A program made the translations under genes and the position numbers. DNA of 64,000 nt from Pseudomonas fragi (GTDB taxonomy: Bacteria; Pseudomonadota; Gammaproteobacteria; Pseudomonadales; Pseudomonadaceae). The notes below the pieces were generated by a model, which made no database searches, was not told the origin of the DNA, and saw only the letters and a program-made list of their open reading frames with translations. Location of the stretch: NCBI RefSeq assembly GCF_900105835.1, contig NZ_LT629783.1, positions 4,858,501 through 4,922,500 of the forward strand, written 5' to 3'. Positions 1 through 9,313 of the stretch are shown here, piece after piece (within the stretch, counting starts at the first letter, position 1; every line of letters starts with the position of its first letter).

Positions 1-68
1 TTGATGCTTGAGCCTGACGAGCTACCGTGAAGCAACGTTTGAACCCGCTTGAGTGCCGTGGAGGCGAT

Positions 69-986
69 ATGAGCAAAGGCTTAAAGGGCAAGCTGGTGCT
101 GGCCATTTCTTCTCGGGCCCTGTTCGATTTGAGCGACAGCCATCAGGTGTACCTGACCCAGGGGATCGAGGCATACCGGCAATACCAGATTGAACATGAA
201 GATGAAGTGCTGGCGCCGGGGGATGCCTTCGCGCTGGTGAAAAAACTCCTGAGTTTCAATGCCAGCCTTGGCCGCGAACGGGTAGAGGTGGTGCTGGTCT
301 CGCGCAACAGCGCCGACACCGGGCTGCGAGTGTTCAATTCAATCCAGCATTACGGCCTGGGTATTTCCCGGGCCGCGTTCTCGGGCGGGCGCAACCCTCA
401 CCCCTACCTCAATGCTTTTGGTTGTGATCTGTTCTTGTCGACCCATGCCGAAGATGTACGCAGTGCCCTGGATGCAGGTTTTGCCGCAGCGACTATTCTC
501 TCGGGCGGCTCGCTGCGTGCCGAAAGCAATGAACTGCGCATTGCCTTTGACGGCGATGCGGTCCTGTTTTCCGATGAGTCGGAGCGGGTCTTCCAGTCAG
601 GTGGCCTGGAGGCGTTTCAATCTCTTGAGCGCGAATCTGCGCGTAATCCGCTGCGCGGCGGACCGTTCAAGGGGTTTCTGGAGGCGTTGAATCTGCTGCA
701 GCGTGAATTTCCTGATAACGCTTGCCCGATTCGTACCGCGCTGGTGACTGCGCGTTCGGCGCCGGCACATGAACGGGTGATCCGCACATTGCGCGACTGG
801 GATATTCGTCTGGACGAGTCGCTGTTTCTTGGCGGGCTGGACAAATCGGCATTCCTGGAAGCCTTTGCTGCCGATGTGTTTTTTGATGACCAGGCCGGGC
901 ATTGCGAGCGGGCGCGCCAGGTTGTGGCGACCGGGCATGTGCCTCACGGCATCAGCAATGAAGCTCGGGATTTAACCTGCGAATAA
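69..986 (+). CDS. 5'-nucleotidase (cytosolic NT5C1-like family)
   Basis: Predicted soluble nucleotidase of about 305 residues that removes phosphate from nucleoside 5'-monophosphates. The sequence matches the bacterial PF06189 type: an N-terminal SSRALFDLSDSHQVY segment near residue 14, a FDGDAVLFSDESE acidic motif near residue 160, and a C-terminal LGGLDKSAFL...DVFFDDQ segment near residues 254-276, typical of a HAD-like phosphohydrolase. An upstream in-frame ATG at 27 exists, but the ATG at 69 follows a GTGGAGG ribosome-binding site and starts the conserved part, so I chose it. It precedes a universal stress protein and cysB, an order I recall from other pseudomonads. Family call is firm; the natural substrate is not visible. 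Confidence 0.88.
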   Translation: MSKGLKGKLVLAISSRALFDLSDSHQVYLTQGIEAYRQYQIEHEDEVLAPGDAFALVKKLLSFNASLGRERVEVVLVSRNSADTGLRVFNSIQHYGLGISRAAFSGGRNPHPYLNAFGCDLFLSTHAEDVRSALDAGFAAATILSGGSLRAESNELRIAFDGDAVLFSDESERVFQSGGLEAFQSLERESARNPLRGGPFKGFLEALNLLQREFPDNACPIRTALVTARSAPAHERVIRTLRDWDIRLDESLFLGGLDKSAFLEAFAADVFFDDQAGHCERARQVVATGHVPHGISNEARDLTCE

Positions 987-1080
987 GCCCTGCGGGCAAG
1001 TTGCCGAGCGGAGCCTCGTACTTGTTGCGGCGCTGCTAAGCTCAATTTACCTCGTCCATCGAAGCTGTCGGGAAGGTCGC

Positions 1081-1587
1081 ATGATCCGCTCAATCCTGTA
1101 CGCCACTGACCTGGGCATTTACGCGCCCGTTGTGATGCAGCACGCGCTGGGAATGGCCCGCAGCTTCAGCGCAGACCTGTTTGTGGTGCATGTGGTCGAG
1201 CCCATGGGGTTGTTTGCCGAGTCGGTCCTGCAGAGTTACCTCGATGAGCAGGCGTTGAGCGAGCTACACCAGCAGGGCATGAGCACCATGCTGTCCAATA
1301 TCGAGTTGCGCGTATTTGAGAGCCTGCGCGAAGAGCTGGCAGGGTGGGAGCAGGAGCTGGCCCTGATTCGCTCGGTCAAGGTGATTCAGGGGGAGCCTTC
1401 GCAAGTCATTCTGGAACAGTCGCAAAAGCTTTCGGTTGACCTGTTGATCCTGGGCAGCCATGCCCAGCCCGCGGGGGGCGAATCGCATTTGGGGCGCACG
1501 GCCGCCCGGGTTATCGAACTGGCTCAGATCCCGGTGTATTTGGTACCGCTGTTACAGCGTCGGCGCAGCGCTGATGTGCAAGGCTGA
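1081..1587 (+). CDS. Universal stress protein (UspA family)
   Basis: A 168-residue single-domain Usp protein, starting IRSILYATDLG, the usual first beta strand of the fold, with GGAAGG just upstream of the ATG. The C-terminal part VDLLILGSHAQPAGG...LGRTAARVIELAQIPVYLVP corresponds to the nucleotide-binding loop, whose classical form is G-x2-G-x9-G-S/T. Here the second glycine is alanine and the final G-S/T is G-R, so ATP binding may be weak or absent. Family members are cytoplasmic and linked to stress survival; a specific role cannot be read from sequence. It lies about 100 bp upstream of cysB, separated by an AT-rich stretch that probably carries the cysB promoter. Confidence 0.9.
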   Translation: MIRSILYATDLGIYAPVVMQHALGMARSFSADLFVVHVVEPMGLFAESVLQSYLDEQALSELHQQGMSTMLSNIELRVFESLREELAGWEQELALIRSVKVIQGEPSQVILEQSQKLSVDLLILGSHAQPAGGESHLGRTAARVIELAQIPVYLVPLLQRRRSADVQG

Positions 1588-1684
1588 TGAATCAAAAAAA
1601 ACGATAAAAAGTTCTAGATTTATTATTCCAACCTTCCATATAGTTATATATCGCCGCCGATACCTAGGCGCCTATCAGCTTTGA

Positions 1685-2668
<984 letters not shown>

Positions 2669-2690
2669 TACCCGGGCAGCGCACCCCCCT

Positions 2691-2773
2691 GTGGGAGCGG
2701 GCTTGCCCGCGATGGCCGCGACGCGACCTGAACCAGGGACCGCGCCGTTTGCATCGCGAGCAAGCTCGCTACC
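2691..2773. repeat. REPIN (inverted REP doublet), degenerate copy
   Basis: Starts GTGGGAGCGGGCTTGCCCGC and ends GCATCGCGAGCAAGCTCGCT, two inverted REP arms around a short loop. It is 83 bp and its right arm is the most diverged of the eleven copies (ends CTCGCTACC instead of CCGCTCCCAC). It lies between cysB and the DUF4329-like gene, outside coding sequence. Confidence 0.85.
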
Positions 2774-2882
2774 ACCGTTATTTTGGCGGCCAGGCCAGGT
2801 TCTTTATCGCTATCTATATAGTGCCTGCCAGCCGCGCGTTTGTTTGAAGCTAAGGGCTCCACTGACTTCACGGAGCCCTGAC

Positions 2883-4223
2883 ATGAATCACCCGACCCAA
2901 GGCAACGGCCCCGAAGCCCCGGCATTGCTCAGGGCAAGACCGGTACTAAGCCCCAGATTTATCAGCGCCGATGATGCTGCCGTATTTGCCCATGACCTGA
3001 TCGGCAATCGCCGGGATAAAGAGTACGGCGGCTTTATCTTGAGCAAGGCCAATCACTACTACGCAACACTGGCTGTTTCGAGCGGCGTCAGCCTGTTCAA
3101 CCCCTCCGATGTACTGACGCGATTGTCAAACGGCGACATGCTGGCCCCAGCCGGCTTTGCGATCGAAGGCCTGTATCATTCCCACGCCGCATTCCAGCGC
3201 ACAACCCTGGCGGGCAATCCTGAGAGTAACTTGCAGGACAATTTCTTCTCGCTTATGGACCTGCGCACCGCCATTGCCTTCCGTCACAATTACTCGCGCT
3301 TTTACCTGTCCAATATCGATCGCAGCCTGATTTGCTATGTGGCCAGCGGCTCGACCCAGGAGCAGGCGCTGGAGCCCTTGTTGATGCTGGTTCATCCCGA
3401 CACCCCGAATCACCTTGAACAGGCCTATCCCCCGAGTATTTTCCTGCCCAGCCATCTGCTGTCGATGGTGTATGTAGCCGGGGAGTTGAGGGTGGTGCAG
3501 GGCGGTTCGTTCTGGCGCCGTCGCGGCAGGATTGCGGCAGGCTGGCGAGAATGGCAGGCGCAGATCCTCTGGGAGGCCGATGTAGCACCGATCCATGGCC
3601 CGGTGCTGGCCAGCGCCGATGCCGCTGCGCAGTACGCCCATGAACAGATGGGCAAGCGCCGCCATGTGCAGCAAGCCGGTTTTATCCTCCAGCATCTGCA
3701 AACATCGTCATTTATTTGTACACGGCCAAAGGCTACGGTCTATCGTGCCTTTGATCGCCCGGAGGTTTTCCCCAGAGGCAGCAACGGGTTGCCGTAGTTG
3801 CCCGAAGGGTACCGGATTGTCGCGGTGTTTCACTCGGCCGACGTGCTGCGGGCTGTTGTGCCTGAGGCGCAAGTCAGGCTGCTGAACGACTTTATGTCCC
3901 CGGACAACCTGTGGGTCGATTTCTTGTTGATGCAAGCAACGCCGGGCGTGCGTGCCTATTTTTCCGCGCCGGAGGGGGCGTTGCTGTGTTTGCGCCGGTT
4001 TTCGGATGACGCTGAAGCCGGGTTGTTGGCGCTGGTGGCCCACCCTGATGAGTTCACCAGCCCGCTGCAGCGGCAGTTGAGCCGCGACCAGTTGAGCGCA
4101 ATGCAATACGTTCGCAATGTCGCGGCTGCGTTCGTGCTGCGGGTGGTGAACACCGACCCCGTGTGGACACGCAGGGGCCGGGTCGATGACAGCTGGGTGC
4201 CTTTTGCACCCGCTGTCGAGTAA
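2883..4223 (+). pseudogene. Two-copy DUF4329-like protein interrupted by in-frame TAG
   Basis: One reading frame of 447 codons from ATG 2883 to 4223, broken only by TAG at 3795-3797; translation continues in the same frame (LPEGYRIVAVFHSAD) directly after it, so a single substitution, for example CAG to TAG, explains the break. The protein has two related halves: residues about 20-180 (SADDAAVFAHDLIGNRR, EYGGFIL, GFAIEGLYHSH) and about 240-440 (SADAAAQYAHEQMGKRR, QAGFILQ, GYRIVAVFHSAD). This resembles DUF4329. The first copy has an E, an HSH and a later SLMD, reminiscent of a JAMM metal site, but spacing differs from the classical motif. The second copy lacks the second histidine. Function unknown. 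Domain assignment is moderate; the amber interruption is directly visible. Confidence 0.75.
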
Positions 4224-4228
4224 CCAGG

Positions 4229-5368
4229 TTATTGCTGCTCGGCGTTGCGCGCGTGACGGTACTCGCTTACCGCGTCATACACCGCCTTGCGCAGGCGGTT
4301 GATCCCGCCAATCGGCCGGTGTTCTTCAATACCATGCCAGGGGCTGAACGACAGGTTGTCGCAGGCCAGGTTCTGGGCCGGGGTATCGAAATCCTGGGCG
4401 GGCACCTTGACCCGCGCGACGGTTTCGAAGGGCGCGTCCGATTCCTGCCACTCGATGCTGGTGTCCTCGATCGGCATAAAGCGGTTGGCATCCTGGCGCT
4501 GGATCTGCAGCACAAAGCAAGCCGGCACCCGATCCGTTGACAGTTGCTGGTTCAAGGCGTTACGCAAAAAGTTGGGCAGTGCCTCGTTTTGCTGGGGCAA
4601 GTTGTAGGCCGGGCAACTGTCCGGGTCCGGTGCTACGCGGTATTTGGCATTGGCCGTGCCGAACTTGTAGGGCGAAACCGAAAAATAGGTGGTTTGCGTC
4701 GGGCTGGCCGGGGCGGGCGCCAGGGTGGCCAGGGCGATAAACAAATGGCGAACTTGCCAGCTGCGCGGGTCCCAGGACGGGAAAAACGCCAGGACCTTTT
4801 TGCCATCGGCTTGCGCGCCGATGTTCTGACGGTATTCAGCTACATCACTGACAAAGAAATTGGGATGGTTGAACATCACAAAGTCCTGTTCGGTGCGACC
4901 CTGCTGGCTCGGCATCAATTGCGTGCCGGGCACGTCCTGCAACTTGATAGCCATGCCGCGGGCGTCGCGGATGCTGTCGAATTGCGGGTAGGCATTGCCA
5001 TTGGACAGGCGCATCACCGCTTGCCAGGTTTTACCCGGCGTGGCGAACACCCCCTGGCGCAAAGCCGGGTCGAGGTCGGCGAGCACCTCGACTTCGGCCT
5101 TGACGCAGCCGTGGGCCTTGGCATGGGCGTCACGCAGGTAGCGGGTATTTTCGCGGTGCTGGTCGACGATTTTGATCGCGGTCTGAATCGTGTCCCGGGT
5201 CATGGCGGCTTCCCCGTCCGGGATCTGTTCGCGAGCCGAAACCGGTCCGCGATGCTGCCAGGCATACCAGCCGGTGGCCAGCGCCCAGCCGAGCAAGCCC
5301 AGGGCAATCAGCAGCAAGAGCAGCTTGCCCAGCCATTTGCCGAGTCGAAGCCAGAAAGTGGTCAGCAT
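4229..5368 (-). CDS. Membrane-anchored catalase-fold protein
   Basis: A 379-residue protein with one N-terminal membrane segment (about residues 12-37) followed by a catalase-like haem domain. Visible signatures are DAHAKAHGCVKAEVEV, where the first HAK histidine aligns with the distal haem histidine of catalases, then MRLSNGNA, DARGMAIKL and FVMFNHPNFFV, which parallel catalase RFS, DPRGFAVK and NNTPVFF. It is shorter than monofunctional catalases (about 480 residues), like the SrpA-type group. AAGGATG precedes the ATG. It lies 43 bp downstream of the dihaem cytochrome gene on the same strand, so the pair is probably one operon acting at or outside the inner membrane. Whether it has catalase, peroxidase or lipid-peroxide activity is unknown. 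Confidence 0.85.
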   Translation of the reverse strand: MLTTFWLRLGKWLGKLLLLLIALGLLGWALATGWYAWQHRGPVSAREQIPDGEAAMTRDTIQTAIKIVDQHRENTRYLRDAHAKAHGCVKAEVEVLADLDPALRQGVFATPGKTWQAVMRLSNGNAYPQFDSIRDARGMAIKLQDVPGTQLMPSQQGRTEQDFVMFNHPNFFVSDVAEYRQNIGAQADGKKVLAFFPSWDPRSWQVRHLFIALATLAPAPASPTQTTYFSVSPYKFGTANAKYRVAPDPDSCPAYNLPQQNEALPNFLRNALNQQLSTDRVPACFVLQIQRQDANRFMPIEDTSIEWQESDAPFETVARVKVPAQDFDTPAQNLACDNLSFSPWHGIEEHRPIGGINRLRKAVYDAVSEYRHARNAEQQ

Positions 5369-5411
5369 GCAAACATCCTTTTAACGAATTCTTTTGGATA
5401 ACGGAGGCGTT

Positions 5412-7226
5412 TCATGGGGTGGGCAACGTTTGTTCAAGAGGCCCGCCGAGCACTTTGAGGTACTCCAGCAACGCCCAGCGTTCTTCAGGTTGCAGCAGGC
5501 GCCCGATAACCCCGTTGCCGCGAGGGCCGGCGCGGAACTCGTGACCGCTGTTGTGGTTGCCGCTGATGCGGGTGTCGAGCACAAAACCGCCGTCGAAAGC
5601 TTCAGTGCGATAGCCCAGATGACGCGGGTCGTATTCGAAGCTGCCGCGATAGAAGGTCTGGTCGCGCTCGGCCTGGGGCGAAAGCAATTGATACACCGTA
5701 GGCACCGAGCCGTTGTGCAGGAAGGGCGCCGTGGCCCAGATCCCGTCAAGCGGCCGCGCCTTGTAGGCACGCACTTCAAGTACGCCGATCGGCAAGCCAA
5801 AACCGTTGAGCCGCGCCTGCTCTTCGGGGCCGATATTGGCATCGTGATAAGCACGCTTTTCAACAAAGGCGGTGACATAGGCCAGGCCCTTGGCCACCGA
5901 CAGCTTGCTCATGTCCAGAGGGGCGTCGGTGCGGGGGTACAGGTCGACGTTCATCTTGGCCAGTTCGGCGGCGTCCCATTGCAGCGCACTGAGGTCGTAG
6001 CGGTTGTCGGCAATATTGCTGGCGGTATTGGGGTCGGTACCGATCACATCGACGGGCAGCAATTTGAGCTGCTTGACCATCCGCCCGTTTTCTTCCACTT
6101 CAGGTGGCACATGGCAGCCGGCGCAGTTTTCGCTGAAAAGCGCACGGCCCTTGGCCGCCAGTGGCCGGTCAATCTTGCCGAACAGTTCTTCAGGCCAGAC
6201 CGGGGGCTTGAGCTTTTGCAGCGTCTCTTCAATCAGGTGCAGGTCGGTGACACGCACGCTGGAGGGGTAGCGGGCATCGCCCTGCAGGGGCTGGCCGTGG
6301 GGGTCGAAAAAGTTCAGGGTGGCGCCCACGCCCAGGGCTTCGCCGATATTGCGCGCCATGGGTTGCTTGGCCGAGCCGTTCCACTGTACCCAGTCGAAGG
6401 TCCACATGTCCCACAGGTGCGGGTAGTCCACCGGGGCATTGGCAACGCGATAGTTGTCGGGGGAAATCGCATCGCCGAAGCTGGCGTTGGCGATCCGGCC
6501 GAAGGCATCGGTACGGCCCGGGCCTTCCAGGGTTGGATAAAGGCCACGATGGGTGTCGTTCCAGGCCACGCCCAGGAAGGTGTCCAGGGAGGCCTTGAAG
6601 TCCTTGCGCAATTGTTTGTGCTGCGCATCATATTGATCGCCCAGTACGGTGCGGGCGAAGCGCTCGAATTTCCACGGGTTGTAATACGTAGCAGCGAGGC
6701 TGGCGACCAGCGCCTGGCCGAAGCTGCCGCCGCGCAGGGTCGGTACGCTCGATGGCAGTACATGTTGTGCCGGGGCACCGTCCACGCGTACCGCCTGGCC
6801 TTTGAAACGCAATTCGCCGGTATGGCAGGCTGCACAGGTGATATCCAGATACTCCACATTGCTGCCGGGGTTCTGGTGACGGGTGAAGCCGACGGGCAGG
6901 TTGCCCGGGTTGGCAGCACTGGCCTGCTGCTTGGGGTCCACCAGAAAGCCAAAGCGCGCCAGGTACTCGGGGGCCGCGAAGGGCTGTTTGGAAAACGGCA
7001 GTTCCAGGGCGGCGAACCAGTCGTAATGCAGGCCTTTAACCTGGGTGCCCTGGGGGGTGTAGTAGTAGGTCTGGCGTTCAGCAGGGCTCCACTGATCCAG
7101 ATAGTGCAGTTGCTGCGGGGGCTGGTAGGCGGGCAGTTTTGGATTGGCAACGAAATAGACCACCAGGCCAAGGCCCAGGGCCACTGCCACCAGCAGCCCC
7201 AGCAGAACACGGTAAAACAGACGCAC
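5412..7226 (-). CDS. Dihaem c-type cytochrome, RoxA/MauG-like
   Basis: A 604-residue exported protein with an N-terminal hydrophobic signal or anchor (LLGLLVAVALGLGLVVYF) and two c-type haem sites, CAACH near residue 128 and CAGCH near residue 364. The length, double haem and spacing fit the RoxA/RoxB-like group (often annotated dihaem cytochrome c peroxidase), whose characterised members oxidise polyisoprenoids; peroxidase or electron-donor roles are equally possible. The start is GTG with AAGGAGCG in front. It is the first gene of a two-gene unit with the catalase-fold protein, suggesting coupled haem redox chemistry in the periplasm. The fold call is firm, the substrate unknown. Confidence 0.85.
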   Translation of the reverse strand: MRLFYRVLLGLLVAVALGLGLVVYFVANPKLPAYQPPQQLHYLDQWSPAERQTYYYTPQGTQVKGLHYDWFAALELPFSKQPFAAPEYLARFGFLVDPKQQASAANPGNLPVGFTRHQNPGSNVEYLDITCAACHTGELRFKGQAVRVDGAPAQHVLPSSVPTLRGGSFGQALVASLAATYYNPWKFERFARTVLGDQYDAQHKQLRKDFKASLDTFLGVAWNDTHRGLYPTLEGPGRTDAFGRIANASFGDAISPDNYRVANAPVDYPHLWDMWTFDWVQWNGSAKQPMARNIGEALGVGATLNFFDPHGQPLQGDARYPSSVRVTDLHLIEETLQKLKPPVWPEELFGKIDRPLAAKGRALFSENCAGCHVPPEVEENGRMVKQLKLLPVDVIGTDPNTASNIADNRYDLSALQWDAAELAKMNVDLYPRTDAPLDMSKLSVAKGLAYVTAFVEKRAYHDANIGPEEQARLNGFGLPIGVLEVRAYKARPLDGIWATAPFLHNGSVPTVYQLLSPQAERDQTFYRGSFEYDPRHLGYRTEAFDGGFVLDTRISGNHNSGHEFRAGPRGNGVIGRLLQPEERWALLEYLKVLGGPLEQTLPTP

Positions 7227-7473
7227 AGTAACGCTCCTTGTAAAAATATGTACAGCCTTATGCCTTAGCTGGAGTCAGGCATCAAGTGAGCAGGGTTGTG
7301 CCGTGCCGGGTTTACAGATGTGTTAACAAAAGTTGCGGCTAAAATGAATTGTTATTAATGCATGAACTTATCCACTAATTGCCTATCTTATCCCGGTAGC
7401 CATTGGTCGCGGCCGCCTGATAAGCTCGCGGCTTTATTCGATTGCCCATTTGGCGCATGAACAAGGAAATAGC

Positions 7474-8193
7474 ATGAAACAGCATCGGTTGGCGGCAGCT
7501 GTGGCCCTGGTAAGCCTGGTACTGGCGGGTTGTGATTCGCAGACCAGCGTAGAGCTGAAAACTCCGGCGCAAAAAGCCTCGTACGGCATTGGCCTGAACA
7601 TGGGCAAGAGCCTGGCTCAAGAAGGTATGGACGATCTGGATTCCAAGGCCGTAGCCCAGGGCATCGAAGATGCCGTTGGCAAGAAAGAGCAAAAGCTCAA
7701 GGACGACGAGCTGATCGAAGCGTTCGCAGCCCTGCAGAAACGTGCTGAAGAACGCCTGACCAAAATGAGCGAAGAAGCCTCTGCTGCAGGCAAAAAATTC
7801 CTCGAAGAAAATGGCAAGAAGGCCGGTGTTGTCACTACCGCTTCTGGCTTGCAATACGAAGTCATCAAGAAAGCCGATGGCCCTCAGCCAAAAGCTACCG
7901 ATGTAGTGACTGTTCACTACGAAGGCAAGCTGATCGATGGCAAGGTGTTCGACAGCTCGGTTGAGCGCGGCAGCCCGATTGATCTGCCGGTGAGCGGCGT
8001 GATCCCGGGTTGGGTTGAAGGCCTGCAACTGATGCACGTTGGCGAGAAGTACAAGCTGTACATCCCTAGCGAACTGGCTTACGGCGCGCAAAGCCCGAGC
8101 CCGGCAATCCCGGCCAATTCGGTGCTGGTATTCGACCTGGAGCTGCTGGGCATCAAGGACCCTGCAAAACCAGAGCAAGACGCTGCTCAGTAA
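7474..8193 (+). CDS. fklB: FKBP-type peptidyl-prolyl isomerase lipoprotein
   Basis: A 239-residue FkpA/Mip-like isomerase. Residues 1-20 form a lipoprotein signal with lipobox LVLAGC. Residues about 30-120 form the N-terminal dimerisation region, rich in Lys and Glu and helical (QKASYGIGLNMGKSLAQ). The C-terminal FKBP domain is complete: VTVHYEGKLIDGKVFDSS, VIPGWVEGLQLMHVGEKYKLYIP and LAYGAQSPSPAIPANSVLVFDLELL. It should catalyse proline isomerisation and chaperone proteins in the periplasm, anchored to a membrane. The ATG at 7474 was chosen because it begins the signal peptide. A strong hairpin terminator follows. The symbol is used loosely; fkpA or mip naming would be equally defensible. 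Confidence 0.9.
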   Translation: MKQHRLAAAVALVSLVLAGCDSQTSVELKTPAQKASYGIGLNMGKSLAQEGMDDLDSKAVAQGIEDAVGKKEQKLKDDELIEAFAALQKRAEERLTKMSEEASAAGKKFLEENGKKAGVVTTASGLQYEVIKKADGPQPKATDVVTVHYEGKLIDGKVFDSSVERGSPIDLPVSGVIPGWVEGLQLMHVGEKYKLYIPSELAYGAQSPSPAIPANSVLVFDLELLGIKDPAKPEQDAAQ

Positions 8194-8211
8194 GCAGCCT
8201 TTTGTACGCAT

Positions 8212-8244
8212 AACGCCCCGTCTCGACGGGGCGTTGTCGTTTTT
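8212..8244 (+). terminator. Rho-independent terminator after the FKBP gene
   Basis: A perfect 9-bp stem AACGCCCCG / CGGGGCGTT with a 6-nt loop, followed within a few bases by TTTTT. It lies 19 bp past the stop codon. Confidence 0.85.
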
Positions 8245-8603
8245 ATAGCCTGCATTCTGTATTTGTAGGCATTGCCCTACAGAACTTCAAAGGCCCATAA
8301 GTTCCCTTGGCTAGTAGTTGCTGACTGCCAAGTCAATGAATTTATGGGTTTTTTTATGTGTGTAAAAAATGCCCGATCTGAGCGCAGCCCTTATGGGGCG
8401 GGCCTTTCAGGGGCGAAAAGCAGCTCTGTTCACAAGGTTATCCACAATTTGTGTGGATAACATTTCCAGGAAATGACGGCGTTTTCGGCTGTTTTCACAA
8501 AATATTCACTTTTGTTTGAAATCCCAGAGACCTTGGCGGCTGATAGGATTAAGCTCAAAGGGAAAGTTCTGACTCGATTTATGAAAAAGTCTGACGGGGT
8601 TTA
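8245..8603. other. Gene-free stretch between FKBP terminator and the HTH operon
   Basis: About 360 bp without a convincing gene. It is AT-richer than its flanks, contains a short imperfect hairpin around 8272-8282 and the paired DnaA boxes at 8438-8460, and must include the promoter of the downstream three-gene unit. I see no tRNA or recognisable riboswitch. Confidence 0.6.
8438..8460. promoter_or_regulatory. Perfect inverted pair of DnaA boxes
   Basis: TTATCCACA at 8438-8446 and TGTGGATAA at 8452-8460, separated by 5 bp. Both arms match the DnaA box consensus TTATNCACA exactly, in face-to-face orientation. It is not next to dnaA, rpmH or gidA, so it is unlikely to be oriC. It could be a DnaA-titrating or regulatory site, or the operator of the downstream HTH gene. 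The match is visible; the function is inferred. Confidence 0.55.
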
Positions 8604-8606
8604 GTG

Positions 8607-8948
8607 ATGGATCTTCAAATCATCAAGCGTAATGGTGAGCCTGAATACGCCGTTCTTTCGTGGGAGAGTTATCAGGCACTGCTCAAGGCTGCCGGATTCC
8701 AGGAGCCACTTGCCGAACCTGACAAGGATCTGCAGCCCCCTGCAGCCGAGCAGGAGCACCCCGGACTCGATCAGTTGCGCCGCCTGCGCGAGCACAAGGG
8801 CCTGGCCCTTGAGGCGCTGGCACGCACGGTAGGTATTAGTCCGTCATATCTGGGAATGATCGAAACCGGCGAGCGTCTGCCCGACCTCGCCATCCGTCGC
8901 AGCTTGGCCTGGGAGTTGGGTATCGCAGGCTGGAGGGAAGCATCATGA
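8607..8948 (+). CDS. HTH (XRE) regulator with Phd/RelB-like N-terminus
   Basis: About 113 residues. The first 30 (LQIIKRNGEPEYAVLSWESYQALLKAAG) look like the Phd/YefM antitoxin dimerisation motif, and the C-terminal 55 (LDQLRRLREHKGLALEALARTVGISPSYLGMIETGERLP) form a Cro/CI-type helix-turn-helix. A Pro/Glu-rich linker joins them. GTG at 8604 directly before the ATG is an alternative start. Its stop overlaps the next gene by 4 bp (ATGA), showing translational coupling. It probably regulates its own operon. The Phd-like segment suggests an antitoxin-like history, but neither downstream protein resembles a known toxin. Confidence 0.8.
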   Translation: MDLQIIKRNGEPEYAVLSWESYQALLKAAGFQEPLAEPDKDLQPPAAEQEHPGLDQLRRLREHKGLALEALARTVGISPSYLGMIETGERLPDLAIRRSLAWELGIAGWREAS

Positions 8949-9313
8949 GCGTACGCATCAGTCGTCAACACTGGGATGGGTTGTTGGCTGAGCTGGATCA
9001 GGCGCGTCGACAGCGTCACTTGTTGACATACCGGGCATTGCTGGAGCGTTTGCAACTGCCGAGCCCGGCCATGTTGACCCTGACCGCAGCTCTTGAACAT
9101 CTGGCGGCGATGGATGCCAAGGCCGATCAACCCTTGCGCAGTTCGCTGGTGATCAGCCAGGGCGCGAGTCGTTTGCCGCGCACCGGTTTTTTTGAATGCG
9201 TGGAGCGGCTCGGACGTTTCCCCGGCCCGCCGGATGGCATTGCCGCTGCATCCTGGCATGCTTCTGAGGTGGTGCGGGTCTTTGAGCACGCCTATGAGCA
9301 TGAGGAAGCCTGA
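8945..9313 (+). CDS. Conserved protein of unknown function, 122 residues
   Basis: I do not recognise a named family. The N-terminal half (DGLLAELDQARRQRHLLTYRALLERLQLPSP) is helical and may be a winged-helix-like unit. The middle carries PLRSSLVISQGASRLPRTGF, and the C-terminus AAASWHASEVVRVFEHAYEHE is a helix with conserved-looking Trp and His. No signal peptide or membrane segment is seen. Its ATG overlaps the stop of the HTH gene and its TGA abuts the GTG of the Sel1 gene, so all three are co-translated. Coding is supported by tight packing and by codon usage like its neighbours. Confidence 0.75.
   Translation: MSVRISRQHWDGLLAELDQARRQRHLLTYRALLERLQLPSPAMLTLTAALEHLAAMDAKADQPLRSSLVISQGASRLPRTGFFECVERLGRFPGPPDGIAAASWHASEVVRVFEHAYEHEEA

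Noticed and set aside
8438..8460. Chromosomal replication origin
   Set aside because: Only two DnaA boxes, no dnaA/dnaN/rpmH/gidA neighbours and no clear DUE repeats.
8607..9313. Classical type II toxin-antitoxin pair
   Set aside because: The upstream protein is antitoxin-like, but the 122-aa partner shows no RelE, Doc, PIN, HipA or other toxin signature and the operon continues into a Sel1 gene.
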